64,000 bases of DNA from Blautia pseudococcoides (lineage in GTDB: Bacteria; Bacillota; Clostridia; Lachnospirales; Lachnospiraceae), in contig NZ_CP015405.2 of NCBI RefSeq assembly GCF_001689125.2, positions 1,641,001 through 1,705,000 on the forward strand, written 5' to 3'. Below are positions 34,190-42,399 of the stretch, piece after piece. The notes below the pieces were generated by a model, which saw only the letters and a list, made by a program, of their open reading frames with translations, did not search any database and was not told the DNA's origin. Made by a program: the position numbers and the translations under genes. Every line of letters starts with the position of its first letter. Within the stretch, counting starts at the first letter, position 1.

Positions 34190-35401
34190 TTATGCGTATA
34201 AAGCATCCAGATTTTTTCTGACAGCCAGGATAAATTCACGGCTGTTCAGCACAGTCGGATTCTCCAGTGATGTGATCAGCGCAAGGTCTTTTGTCATCTC
34301 GCCTTTTTCGATCGTAGCAAGCGTGGCCTTTTCCAGACGGTCAGCAAATTGGCAGAGGCTGCTGCTTGCGTCTAATTCTCCCCGTTTTCTAAGTGCGCCT
34401 GTCCAGGCAAAAATAGTTGCCACGGAGTTGGTGGAAGTTTCCTCACCTTTCAGATGTTTGTAATAGTGGCGCTGCACGGTTCCGTGTGCTGCTTCATATT
34501 CAAAATATCCGTGAGGGGATACCAGAACAGAAGTCATCATAGCCAGAGAACCGAAGGCAGAGGATACCATATCACTCATAACATCCCCGTCATAGTTCTT
34601 GCAGGCCCAGATAAAGCCCCCCTCTGCTTTCATGACACGTGCCACTGCATCGTCGATCAGCGTATAGAAATATGTAATACCGGTCTTCTCAAAAGCTTCT
34701 TTGTATTCTTTATCGTAAATATCCTGGAAAATATCCTTAAAGGTATGGTCATACTTTTTGGAGATGGTATCCTTGGTGGAAAACCATACATCCTGTTTTG
34801 TGGAGAGCGCATACTCAAAACAGCTTCTCGCAAAGCTCTCAATCGAGTCTTTTAAGTTGTGCATCCCCTGTGCCACACCGGCACCTGTGAAATTGTGCAC
34901 CAGTTCTCTTTTCTCTGTGCCGTCAGCAGAGGTATAAACCAGCTCCACTTTTCCCGGTCCCGGAACGACCATCTCCGTATTTTTATAGACATCTCCATAG
35001 GCATGTCTTGCCAGGGTGATGGGTTTCTTCCAGTTTTTTACGCAGGGTTCAATCCCCTTTACTACAATAGGAGCACGGAAGACGGTACCGTCCAGCATGG
35101 AACGGATGGTACCATTGGGGCTTTTATACATTTCTTTTAAGTGGTACTCATCCATACGCGCCGCATTGGGTGTGATGGTTGCGCATTTAACTGCTACTTT
35201 GTACTTCTTTGTGGCATTGGCCGCATCCACTGTAACCTGGTCATTTGTCTCATTTCTGTATTCCAGTCCCAAGTCATAATATTCTGTATTGAGTTCCACA
35301 TATGGCTCCAGCAAATCCTCTTTGATCATTTTCCAGAGGATTCGTGTCATCTCGTCTCCATCCATCTCCACTAAAGGTGTTGTCATTTTAATTCTTTCCA
35401 T
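34190..35401 (-). CDS. icd: NADP-dependent isocitrate dehydrogenase
   Basis: Oxidises isocitrate to 2-oxoglutarate with NADP+. 403 aa of the homodimeric type II group that also includes eukaryotic [19 protein letters not shown] near 8-23, [18 protein letters not shown] (substrate-binding Ser/Asn/Arg) near 92-109, and [20 protein letters not shown] near 272-291 (metal Asp residues). The last gene of the Re-citrate synthase/GntR/icd unit; the start overlaps the regulator stop by 19 bp, with AAGGAGAAGG before the ATG. Supplies 2-oxoglutarate for glutamate. Confidence 0.93.
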   Translation of the reverse strand: MERIKMTTPLVEMDGDEMTRILWKMIKEDLLEPYVELNTEYYDLGLEYRNETNDQVTVDAANATKKYKVAVKCATITPNAARMDEYHLKEMYKSPNGTIRSMLDGTVFRAPIVVKGIEPCVKNWKKPITLARHAYGDVYKNTEMVVPGPGKVELVYTSADGTEKRELVHNFTGAGVAQGMHNLKDSIESFARSCFEYALSTKQDVWFSTKDTISKKYDHTFKDIFQDIYDKEYKEAFEKTGITYFYTLIDDAVARVMKAEGGFIWACKNYDGDVMSDMVSSAFGSLAMMTSVLVSPHGYFEYEAAHGTVQRHYYKHLKGEETSTNSVATIFAWTGALRKRGELDASSSLCQFADRLEKATLATIEKGEMTKDLALITSLENPTVLNSREFILAVRKNLDALYA

Positions 35402-36084
35402 TGTTGTCCTTCTCCTTTCCGTTCTTCCTGCAGAATTTCTTCCAGATTATAATGCTTCAGATTCTCAACCGTATTAAAAATATGCCTCGCCGCCACCTGT
35501 TCCGCTAAATCTGCATCCTTATTTTTTATGGCTTCCAATATTTCTGTGTGCTCGTTGCCTGATTTATTCAGGCGCATACGGTTCATGATGGATACCTGCC
35601 GCACACGCTGTACATACTGATGGAAATCAGACAGTGTGTGGGAAAGCATCCGGCTGCCGGAGGCTTCATAGAGAAGCTTGTGGAATTTGCCGTCCATCTC
35701 ACAGACTTGCTCATAATGTTCTTTTTTCGCGTGGTAGTCTGACAATACGATGGCTTCCTCCATGGCTTCTAACTGTTCCGGTGTTATATTTTCCACGGCC
35801 ATCCGGGCACAGAGCCCTTCCAGCCGGGAACGGATCAAATAAATATCCGTTACATCCCTTGCGGATATTCCGTTGACAAAGGCTCCTTTGTTTGGCACCA
35901 GGCGCACCAGCCCCTCCAGTTCAAGCTGTCTAATGGCTTCCCGCACCGGAGTTCTGCTGACTCCCAGTTCTTTTCCAATGGTGCATTCCACCAGTTCATC
36001 TCCCTGCTGGTAATGGCCTTTCAGAATATCAGAACGAATCTTGTCAAATACCTGGCCCCGCAGGGACTTCTCTCTAACTGCCAT
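35383..36084 (-). CDS. GntR/FadR-family regulator
   Basis: 233 aa. N-terminal winged helix at 5-75 ([33 protein letters not shown], in two stretches), C-terminal FCD helical domain with metal/ligand residues ([54 protein letters not shown]). FadR-type regulators bind small carboxylates, so control of the citrate/isocitrate genes by a tricarboxylic or dicarboxylic acid is plausible. Lies between the synthase and icd; the palindrome upstream of the synthase is its likely target. Confidence 0.9.
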   Translation of the reverse strand: MAVREKSLRGQVFDKIRSDILKGHYQQGDELVECTIGKELGVSRTPVREAIRQLELEGLVRLVPNKGAFVNGISARDVTDIYLIRSRLEGLCARMAVENITPEQLEAMEEAIVLSDYHAKKEHYEQVCEMDGKFHKLLYEASGSRMLSHTLSDFHQYVQRVRQVSIMNRMRLNKSGNEHTEILEAIKNKDADLAEQVAARHIFNTVENLKHYNLEEILQEERKGEGQQWKELK

Positions 36085-36108
36085 TTTACTTCCTTCCTCG
36101 CTTATGCC

Positions 36109-37497
36109 TTATAAGGTTATATGCAATCTCCTGCAGCTCTCCTCAATGACGGATATTAGCTCCTCGTCTGTCAGGACTGTGACACGTCCCTCCTCATACT
36201 GGGCATCCACCCAGACTTTTATCATCTGCACCAGTTCACTGTTCTTCCGTACCTGGCTCTCACCCGAAAGGCGGTAGTGGTTGTTGATCCAGTGGGCAAT
36301 ACCTGCCAGGCCTGAAGTGTTGGAAACAGCCACCTGAGGCGGACGGCCCAGGAATTTATCCGTATCAAAGATATTGTAGATTTCCTCGTTTTTCAGCAGA
36401 CCATCTGCGTGGATACCGGCCCTTGTCACATTGAATGCGCTTCCCACAAACGGTGTAGTGGAGGGAACCTTGTATCCAATCTCTTTTTCATAATATTCTG
36501 CAAGCTCTGTGATGACCCTTGTATCCATGCCATCCAGGGAGCCTTTGATCTGGGCATACTCAAATACCATGGCTTCCAGGGGGGTATTGCCGGTTCTCTC
36601 ACCAATACCGAACAGGGAACAGTTCACACCGCTTGCGCCGTAGAGCCATGCGGTTGTGGAGTTGCTCACAGCTTTGTAAAAATCATTATGGCCGTGGAAC
36701 TCTATCAGCTCAGAGGGGATTCCGGCATGTGTCAAAATACCGTAGATAATACCCGGTATGGAGCGGGGGATCACAGCACCGGGATAGTTGACGCCATAAC
36801 CCATAGTGTCGCAGCACCGCACTTTGATCGGTATGGAATACTCCTCCATCAGTTTGTTCAGCTCCAAACAGAAGGGGATCACATAGCCGTAGATATCGGC
36901 TCTTGTAATATCCTCCAGATGGCATCTGGGGCTGATCCCTGTCTCCAGGCATTCACGGATCACACTCAAATAGTGCTCCATGGCCTCTCTTCTGGTCATT
37001 TTCATTTTATAGAAAATATGGTAATCCGAACAGCTTACCAGGATACCTGTCTCCTTAAGTCCGATGTCCTTTACCAGTTCAAAATCTTTTTTGCTGGCGC
37101 GTATCCAGCTTGTGACTTCGGGGAATTTATACCCCCGCTCCAGGCATTTATATACGGCGTCTCTGTCCTTTTTGCTGTAGAGGAAAAACTCGCTCTGACG
37201 GATCCTTCCGTTTGGACCTCCCAGTTTGTGCAGGTAATCAAAGATGGTCACAATCTGCTCAGTGCTGTAAGGAGCTCTTGACTGCTGCCCGTCGCGGAAC
37301 GTGGTGTCAGTGATCCAAATGTCATCCGGCATATGGTGGGGCACGATCCTGTCGTTAAACGCAATCTTTGGTACCTCTGTGTAGGGAAACAGATTGTGAA
37401 ATACATTCGGCGTCTGTACATCCACCAGGGGATACATATGCTCTTCCAGTTCCAGTAAATTTGTATGGTAATTCATTCTGACAGCTCTGTTTATCAT
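36109..37497 (-). CDS. Re-type citrate synthase (homocitrate synthase family)
   Basis: 462 aa TIM-barrel acyl transferase of the HMG-CoA-lyase-like superfamily: TDTTFRDGQQSRAPY near 65-79 (metal Asp, catalytic Arg), CDTMGYGVNYPG, EFHGHNDFYKAVSNS (metal His pair). The sequence resembles the Re-face citrate synthases of clostridia better than the LeuA/NifV enzymes, and the adjacent icd supports citrate as the product. Start: ATG 37497, eight bases after GAGGAG; a GTG at 37506 is too close. A homocitrate synthase cannot be excluded without an alignment. Confidence 0.78.
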   Translation of the reverse strand: MINRAVRMNYHTNLLELEEHMYPLVDVQTPNVFHNLFPYTEVPKIAFNDRIVPHHMPDDIWITDTTFRDGQQSRAPYSTEQIVTIFDYLHKLGGPNGRIRQSEFFLYSKKDRDAVYKCLERGYKFPEVTSWIRASKKDFELVKDIGLKETGILVSCSDYHIFYKMKMTRREAMEHYLSVIRECLETGISPRCHLEDITRADIYGYVIPFCLELNKLMEEYSIPIKVRCCDTMGYGVNYPGAVIPRSIPGIIYGILTHAGIPSELIEFHGHNDFYKAVSNSTTAWLYGASGVNCSLFGIGERTGNTPLEAMVFEYAQIKGSLDGMDTRVITELAEYYEKEIGYKVPSTTPFVGSAFNVTRAGIHADGLLKNEEIYNIFDTDKFLGRPPQVAVSNTSGLAGIAHWINNHYRLSGESQVRKNSELVQMIKVWVDAQYEEGRVTVLTDEELISVIEESCRRLHITL

Positions 37498-37579
37498 TTT
37501 CGTCACTCCTCATCCTAACTTCCGGGATATCCCGGCATCACATTTTCAATATGCTATCACTTTATCCTAATGAATTTCT

Positions 37580-37614
37580 TGTATCATTGTATACAATGAT
37601 ACATTATTTGTCAA
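37580..37614 (-). promoter_or_regulatory. Citrate synthase promoter with a perfect 24-bp palindrome
   Basis: Minus strand: TTGACA (37614-37609), 17 bases, TACAAT (37591-37586). Positions 37580-37603 are a perfect 24-bp palindrome with half-site TGTATCATTGTA; it covers the -10 and most of the spacer. The central TTGTATACAA resembles FadR/GntR-type operators, so the GntR protein of this operon is the likely ligand. Confidence 0.75.
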
Positions 37615-37623
37615 TATAAATTT

Positions 37624-38466
37624 TCAACTCTTTTCGTCATATAAAAAATGCTCTAACTGAAAAAGCCCCCAACCCTGCAGGTTGTGGGGATAACCTAAAT
37701 CCTTTGCTGTCTGCATGAGTCTTTTTTTGACTTGCAGATTTGTCAGGGCGGGATCTTTTTCAAGAAGCAGGGCAATCCCTCCTGACACCATGGGCGTGGA
37801 CATGGAGGTACCGCTTTTCACTGCATAGGGCATACTGCCGCTTCTGTTGGCGCAGGAAACAATGGCATTGCCCGGTGCCACAATATCCGGCTTGATAATA
37901 CAGTCACAGGTAGGCCCTCTCCCGGATATGCCCTGATGGCGCACCAGCATATCCGCAGAACCTACGGTTATGACCTTCCGGCTGCTTCCGGGAGCTGTGA
38001 TGCTCCCCTGCCCCGGACCCATATTGCCTGCTGCTGCCACAACAATAAAACCATCGTCCCAGGCGGATTCCACTGCATGGATCAAATCCTGGTGAGATTC
38101 TTTTTGTGTGGTGCCCACGGAAATATTGATGATCCGGATATTGTACTTTATCCTGTTTTCCTTGATCCAGTGCAGTGCTTCGATGACCTGCTCTTTATTG
38201 CCATTGCCGCTCTCATCCAGCACCTTCACTGCAATGATATCGCAGCCAGGAGCCACGCCTTTGTATTTTCCGTTCAGCGCAGCCCCGTTTCCGGCCAGAA
38301 TACCGGCCACGTGTGTGCCATGCCCATTGTCATCATAAGGGAAGGTTCTCCCGTGTACCATATCCAGAAAAGCACGGATCCGGCAGTCGAAATCTATATG
38401 AGGATAAATCCCGGTGTCCAGGATGGCGACACCTATATTTTTTCCAGTAAGCCATTTCTGCATCAT
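37624..38466 (-). CDS. Subtilisin-like serine protease (S8), probably intracellular
   Basis: 280 aa protease without signal peptide or pro-domain. Complete triad: D17 in AILDTGIYPH, H49 in DNGHGTHVAG, S221 in GTSMSTPMVSGG; oxyanion Asn in AAAGNMGPG. The size and lack of signal fit the intracellular subtilisin group. GGAG lies nine bases before the ATG at 38466, and an in-frame TGA sits just upstream, so the start is firm. Divergent from the larger Csp-like protease. Confidence 0.88.
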   Translation of the reverse strand: MMQKWLTGKNIGVAILDTGIYPHIDFDCRIRAFLDMVHGRTFPYDDNGHGTHVAGILAGNGAALNGKYKGVAPGCDIIAVKVLDESGNGNKEQVIEALHWIKENRIKYNIRIINISVGTTQKESHQDLIHAVESAWDDGFIVVAAAGNMGPGQGSITAPGSSRKVITVGSADMLVRHQGISGRGPTCDCIIKPDIVAPGNAIVSCANRSGSMPYAVKSGTSMSTPMVSGGIALLLEKDPALTNLQVKKRLMQTAKDLGYPHNLQGWGLFQLEHFLYDEKS

Positions 38467-38581
38467 TTCTCAAAGCTCCGTATATTAGTTCTTCTTTATG
38501 GTATTCAGAAAACAGCTTTACTGCCAATATTTTCCCGGCTTTCCTCATAGACTTATTAAAAACAGACAGTATGGAAATTTT

Positions 38582-40276
38582 ATGGCCACAATAAAGGAAA
38601 TGATTTTATCTGAGGACTATGCAGATTATATCCTCCCCATATATCCGCAGTTTCTGGATGATTACCGGCAGTACGGTGCCCAGCTTTTCAATAACTATTA
38701 TGGGATGATCCATAGGCTTCTTCCCTCCTCAGATATCAGAGACTACTATTCAAACGGGCTTTTTTACAATACAGTCCCGAATCTCTATTCACTTTTGGAT
38801 ACCGTCAATCTGGAGGTCTCAGGGATCACCACGGTTCAGAACCAGCCTGCCCTCAATCTGAAAGGACGGGGAATTCTCATCGGCTTCATTGACACGGGAA
38901 TTGATTACACCCATCCGGCATTCCGGCGTTCAGACGGAAGCAGCCGTATATACGGACTGTGGGACCAGACCATCCAGAGTGGTACGCCGCCATATGAAAT
39001 GCTGTATGGAAGCGGGTATACAAATGAAGATCTGAATAACGCGCTGGCTTCGGAAAATCCGCTGGAACTTGTCCCCTCCCAGGATACCATTGGACACGGA
39101 ACATTTCTGGCCGGCACTGCCGCCGGAAGCAGCATACCCGAAAATGATTTTATCGGAGCGGCCCCGTCCAGTATGCTGGCAGTGGTAAAGCTAAAAGAAT
39201 CGAAAAAGTATCTGAAAGAACTCTTCTACCACACAAGCGACAACCCTGTTTACCAGGAATCAGACATTATGATGGGAATCCGTTATCTTCTGTTTCTCTC
39301 CAATGAACTGCAGGCACCGCTGGTCATCTGCATTGGCCTGGGTTCAAACCAGGGAGCTCATTCAGGACAATCTGCCCTGGCAATATCCCTGACCTTATCC
39401 GCCAATTACTGGGGGGTCTACTCTGTTGCAGCCGCAGGGAATGAAGCGGGGAAGGCACATCATTTCTTCTCGGACGCACCTGCACCCGATACCAGCGTGA
39501 CAGTGGAGATACTGGTTCCAGAAAATACCAGGGGATTCACCGCAGAGTTATGGGGTGCTCCTCCAGAAATCTATTCCGTGGGGTTTGAATCTCCCCTGGG
39601 AGAAGTCATCCAAAGGCTGCCTACCAGGATCAATTACACAGATACCATACAGTTTGTATTGGAAGATACAGAGATTTTTATTGCCTCAGAACTGATCCAG
39701 ACTGTATCCGGGGATCAGCTGATATTTTTCCGGTTCTCAAATCCAACGCCCGGCGCCTGGAAGATCAAGGTTTATTCCAGCAGCAACAATGCGGGGAACT
39801 TCCATATCTGGCTTCCGGTCTCTGGTTTTATGCAGCCGGACGTCACATTTTTAAGACCTGATCCCAACACCACCATTACAGCCCCCTCCGCCGCACAGGT
39901 TGCCCTCACTACATCTACTTATAATGGATACACTAACAGCCTGTTCGTCAATTCCAGCAGGGGATTCACCCGCACAGGCATCATCAAACCCGATATAGCG
40001 GCTCCCGGTGTAAATGTCCCCGGTCCGGCTCCGGGCGGCCGTTTTACCACCATGACAGGCTCCTCCGTGGCGGCGGCGATCACTGCCGGCGCCTGTGCCC
40101 TGGTGATCGAATGGGGCGCTAAAAGAAATCCGCCCAAAATTTTTAATAACGCAGAACTTAAAGCCCTTTTCATCCGGGGAGCCAGGAGAAGCCAGGTGCA
40201 GCTTTATCCCAACCGGGAATGGGGATATGGCGCTCTGGATGTGTACCGGATCTTTTCGGTCTTCACAAATATTTAA
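38582..40276 (+). CDS. Csp-like subtilase (S8 family, clostridial)
   Basis: 564 aa from ATG 38582; the frame is open to 38498 and the ribosome-binding site (GGAA) is weak, so the start is uncertain. Triad: D104 in GFIDTGIDYTHP, H172 in TIGHGTFLAGT, S495 in TGSSVAAAITAG. The last motif lacks the usual Pro (GTSMATP), as often in clostridial Csp-type proteases that act in spore germination or spore coats. Between His and Ser is a ~170-residue insertion rich in beta strands, the Csp jellyroll-like region. No signal peptide. Confidence 0.8.
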   Translation: MATIKEMILSEDYADYILPIYPQFLDDYRQYGAQLFNNYYGMIHRLLPSSDIRDYYSNGLFYNTVPNLYSLLDTVNLEVSGITTVQNQPALNLKGRGILIGFIDTGIDYTHPAFRRSDGSSRIYGLWDQTIQSGTPPYEMLYGSGYTNEDLNNALASENPLELVPSQDTIGHGTFLAGTAAGSSIPENDFIGAAPSSMLAVVKLKESKKYLKELFYHTSDNPVYQESDIMMGIRYLLFLSNELQAPLVICIGLGSNQGAHSGQSALAISLTLSANYWGVYSVAAAGNEAGKAHHFFSDAPAPDTSVTVEILVPENTRGFTAELWGAPPEIYSVGFESPLGEVIQRLPTRINYTDTIQFVLEDTEIFIASELIQTVSGDQLIFFRFSNPTPGAWKIKVYSSSNNAGNFHIWLPVSGFMQPDVTFLRPDPNTTITAPSAAQVALTTSTYNGYTNSLFVNSSRGFTRTGIIKPDIAAPGVNVPGPAPGGRFTTMTGSSVAAAITAGACALVIEWGAKRNPPKIFNNAELKALFIRGARRSQVQLYPNREWGYGALDVYRIFSVFTNI

Positions 40277-40357
40277 ACTTTTTTCACACAAAGATGCACC
40301 AATTCCTCCCCGGCACATATCATGTAAGTGTAATCAAAATTCTTTGGAGGATACAAA

Positions 40358-40612
40358 ATGAGTGATTTAGCTGCTACAAACTGTGGTTGCGGATGCGACG
40401 ATAACTGTGGAGGAGGATGTGGAGTTTCCCGTGGATTCGGCGGCGATTGCAGCTGTATTATCTGGATTCTTCTTCTGCTTTGCTGCTGTGGAAATGGAAA
40501 CAGCGGCTGTGGAAATGATTGTGGCTGTGGCGGCGGCTTCGGCGGCGACTGCAGTTGTATCATCATCATCCTGCTGCTTCTGTGCGGATGCGGCGGAAAT
40601 GGATTCTGCTAA
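40358..40612 (+). CDS. Cys/Gly-rich duplicated small protein
   Basis: 84 aa with 18 Cys and 23 Gly. Two copies of one module: GFGGDCSCIIWILLLLCCCG (residues 26-45) and GFGGDCSCIIIILLLLCGCG (60-79), each a hydrophobic Ile/Leu core flanked by Cys/Gly. Before and between them are CGCGCDDNC and CGNDCGCGGG stretches. Not a zinc finger of a known type and no leader/core pattern of a peptide natural product seen. A spore-coat-like or membrane-inserted, disulfide or metal-rich role is possible but not shown. GGAGG is seven bases before the ATG. Confidence 0.75.
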   Translation: MSDLAATNCGCGCDDNCGGGCGVSRGFGGDCSCIIWILLLLCCCGNGNSGCGNDCGCGGGFGGDCSCIIIILLLLCGCGGNGFC

Positions 40613-40668
40613 TCTGAATAGAGCATAAAATACCAGTGTGGGGCTGCTGTAAAGCAGCCTCATCTTAG

Positions 40669-40697
40669 AAAAGCCGGGGTGATGAGCCCCGGCTTTT
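40669..40697. terminator. Bidirectional terminator
   Basis: AAAAGCCGGGG (40669-40679) pairs perfectly with CCCCGGCTTTT (40687-40697). It ends the Cys/Gly-rich gene and, from the other side, the 52-aa gene. A smaller GCTGCT/AGCAGC hairpin lies at 40643-40658. Confidence 0.8.
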
Positions 40698-40704
40698 AAT
40701 TTGC

Positions 40705-40863
40705 TTACATTTCTTTTGCTTTCCTGTTTTCCCAATTCAATTTTCTTTTTTCTTCCGCCTCCATGGCTCTTTTGGCTGCCAGTTGCTTTCTTTTTACACA
40801 GTCCATATCTATTTCATAAATGGTGTTGTCTTCCTCCACCAGTCTGATTTCATGCTGTTCCAT
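40705..40863 (-). CDS. Small charged protein, 52 aa
   Basis: ATG at 40863 has AAGGAG nine bases before it. The product begins EQHEIRLVEEDNTIYEIDMD, then becomes a Lys/Arg/Glu-rich helix (KRKQLAAKRAMEAEEKRKLN). Not recognised; it resembles small housekeeping-type charged peptides of Lachnospiraceae. Good ribosome-binding site and a shared terminator argue it is real. Confidence 0.55.
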   Translation of the reverse strand: MEQHEIRLVEEDNTIYEIDMDCVKRKQLAAKRAMEAEEKRKLNWENRKAKEM

Positions 40864-40971
40864 GTTTAAACACTCCTTTCCCTATTATACTATGGCAGAA
40901 CTGGTTTTTCGTCATATCCTGTATAGTGGAAACATAAGGTTTAAAAAGCGGAAGTTTTGGAAGGAGCGAGA

Positions 40972-41304
40972 ATGGAAGAACATAATATTCTGGACGAAAT
41001 GATATCGGAGGATCAGGTAGAAATTCTAAAAGCGGCCATGCCTTATCTTCCGGCGCAGGGCCAGAGGCTTATATCCGTCTATGCTAAATTTCTGGAGTTA
41101 TCCAATACCATACGTCTTTTCTCACGGCCGCAGGCAGATATGCAGATGCATGCCCAGGAACAGGTCAATGCAGACCCACTGGAAATGCTTTCAGCCTGCA
41201 GTAAAGTATGCAGCGGGCCGGCAAAAGAAAGAATAGAGAATCTCATCAATACCATGGCTATGCTGCAGCTCTTCGAGCTGGCACAGGATATGCCGAAACA
41301 GTAA
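40972..41304 (+). CDS. Hypothetical helical protein, 110 aa
   Basis: ATG 40972 is five bases after AAGGAG. Entirely helical: DQVEILKAAMPYLPAQGQRL, VYAKFLELSNTIRLF, then CSKVCSGPAKERIENLINTM. Two Cys close together (CSKVC). Not recognised. It is 12 bp ahead of the repeat protein, so the two genes form one unit and probably act together. Confidence 0.65.
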   Translation: MEEHNILDEMISEDQVEILKAAMPYLPAQGQRLISVYAKFLELSNTIRLFSRPQADMQMHAQEQVNADPLEMLSACSKVCSGPAKERIENLINTMAMLQLFELAQDMPKQ

Positions 41305-41316
41305 ACGGAGGTAAAT

Positions 41317-42273
41317 ATGAATAATCAGAATTACAGGCAGAATTTCAAGAATCCTGCCGGAAAGCCCGGGGCAGACGAAACACAGCAGCCCAATCACCGC
41401 CAGGGCGGTTTAAACAAGACCAGCTTCCGGCAAAATGGTCCCGGTTATCCCCAGGGAAACCAGCAGCCCTACCACGCCGGCCCGCAGCCCGGTTCCCAGA
41501 CAGAATCCACGGCTTATCCGAACAACTCCCCGTCTGGCTCCCCGCCATTTCAGAACCGGCCTCAGCAGGGCAGTACGTCCCGCCCAAATAGTTCCCAGCA
41601 GGGCAATACATCTAGTCAAAATAGTCCGCAACAGGGAAATACATCTAATCAAAATAGTCCGCAGCAGGGAAATGCCTCCTATGCTAACCCCAATGGGACG
41701 CAGCAAGGAATCCCGCCTTATCCAAACGGCCCGCAGCAGGGAACTCCGCCTTATCCAAACGGCTCACAGCAGGGAACCCCGCCTCACCAAAACGGCTCAC
41801 AGCAGGGAACCCCGCCTTACCAAAACGGCCCGCAGCAGGGAACCCCGCCTTACCAAAACGGCCCGCAGCAGGGAACCCCGCCTTACCAAAACGGCCCGCA
41901 GCAGGGAATTCCCCCATACCAATCCGGGCCGCAGGCATACGGGCAGTACCAGCAGAATGCACAGCAGCAGGGAAATACGCAGCAGCAGAGCAATTCACAG
42001 GATAACTGGATGAACAATCCTAATCTGAAAGGCATGGACCCCGAAAAACTGAAAATGCTCAACAATATAGCAAATCAGGGCAGTCAGAAGGGAATGAATG
42101 AATTGATGCCCTTTCTCATGTCAGCAGTTTCACAGAACAAAAGTCAACCCGGGGGACTTGATTTTTCGCGTCAGGAGATGGACACCATAATAGAGGTATT
42201 AAAAATGGGAAAATCACCGGAAGAGGTATCCCGCATCAACCGTATGATGCAGATTGTTAAAATGATGCATTGA
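41317..42273 (+). CDS. Gln/Pro/Gly-rich tandem-repeat protein
   Basis: 318 aa. Residues 1-80 are Asn/Gln/Pro/Gly-rich; residues 83-205 are eleven tandem repeats of an 11-residue unit (consensus QQGTPPYQNGP; one unit has 13 residues); 206-232 are Gln-rich; and the last ~85 residues form a conserved helical domain (NPNLKGMDPEKLKMLNNIAN ... MDTIIEVLKMGKSPEEVSRI). No signal peptide. The C-terminal domain resembles helical tails of clostridial proteins without known role. Coupled to the 110-aa gene. Confidence 0.75.
   Translation: MNNQNYRQNFKNPAGKPGADETQQPNHRQGGLNKTSFRQNGPGYPQGNQQPYHAGPQPGSQTESTAYPNNSPSGSPPFQNRPQQGSTSRPNSSQQGNTSSQNSPQQGNTSNQNSPQQGNASYANPNGTQQGIPPYPNGPQQGTPPYPNGSQQGTPPHQNGSQQGTPPYQNGPQQGTPPYQNGPQQGTPPYQNGPQQGIPPYQSGPQAYGQYQQNAQQQGNTQQQSNSQDNWMNNPNLKGMDPEKLKMLNNIANQGSQKGMNELMPFLMSAVSQNKSQPGGLDFSRQEMDTIIEVLKMGKSPEEVSRINRMMQIVKMMH
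41563..41931 (+). repeat. 33-bp in-frame tandem repeats
   Basis: Eleven units of 33 bp (one of 39 bp), each beginning CAGCAGGGA or close to it. The units at 41821-41919 are nearly identical (CCGCCTTACCAAAACGGC core), while the first ones differ more, so the later units look recently duplicated. All are in frame with the host gene. Confidence 0.85.
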
Positions 42274-42309
42274 TATAACCAGGCAGCAGGTCTGCGCATT
42301 CGTTAAAAA

Positions 42310-42340
42310 CAGCCGTCCGGCATACAATACCGGACGGCTG
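42310..42340. terminator. Terminator after the repeat-protein gene
   Basis: CAGCCGTCCGG (42310-42320) pairs perfectly with CCGGACGGCTG (42330-42340), followed by TCTGT. Usable from both sides, thus also for cinA. Confidence 0.7.
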
Positions 42341-42399
42341 TCTGTACAGCAGCTATTCTCTTACGGTCAGCGTCTTAACAACACGGACCTGCTGAACCG

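Noticed and set aside
36409..37281. 290-codon plus-strand frame opposite the citrate synthase gene
   Set aside because: Antisense shadow; the enzyme on the other strand has complete motifs.
38333..38548. Possible frameshifted N-terminus of the small subtilase (starts MRKAGKILAVKLFSEYH)
   Set aside because: The protease has its own GGAG and ATG with a stop just upstream in frame, and the triad domain begins normally, so no frameshift is needed.
41563..41931. Regular 33-bp repeats as a possible CRISPR array
   Set aside because: Units are contiguous without unique spacers, in frame, and encode a clear peptide repeat; no cas genes nearby.
41435..42013. Arg/Ser-rich 192-codon frame over the repeat region
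   Set aside because: Plus-two frame of the repeat protein; the periodic composition is caused by the same DNA repeat.
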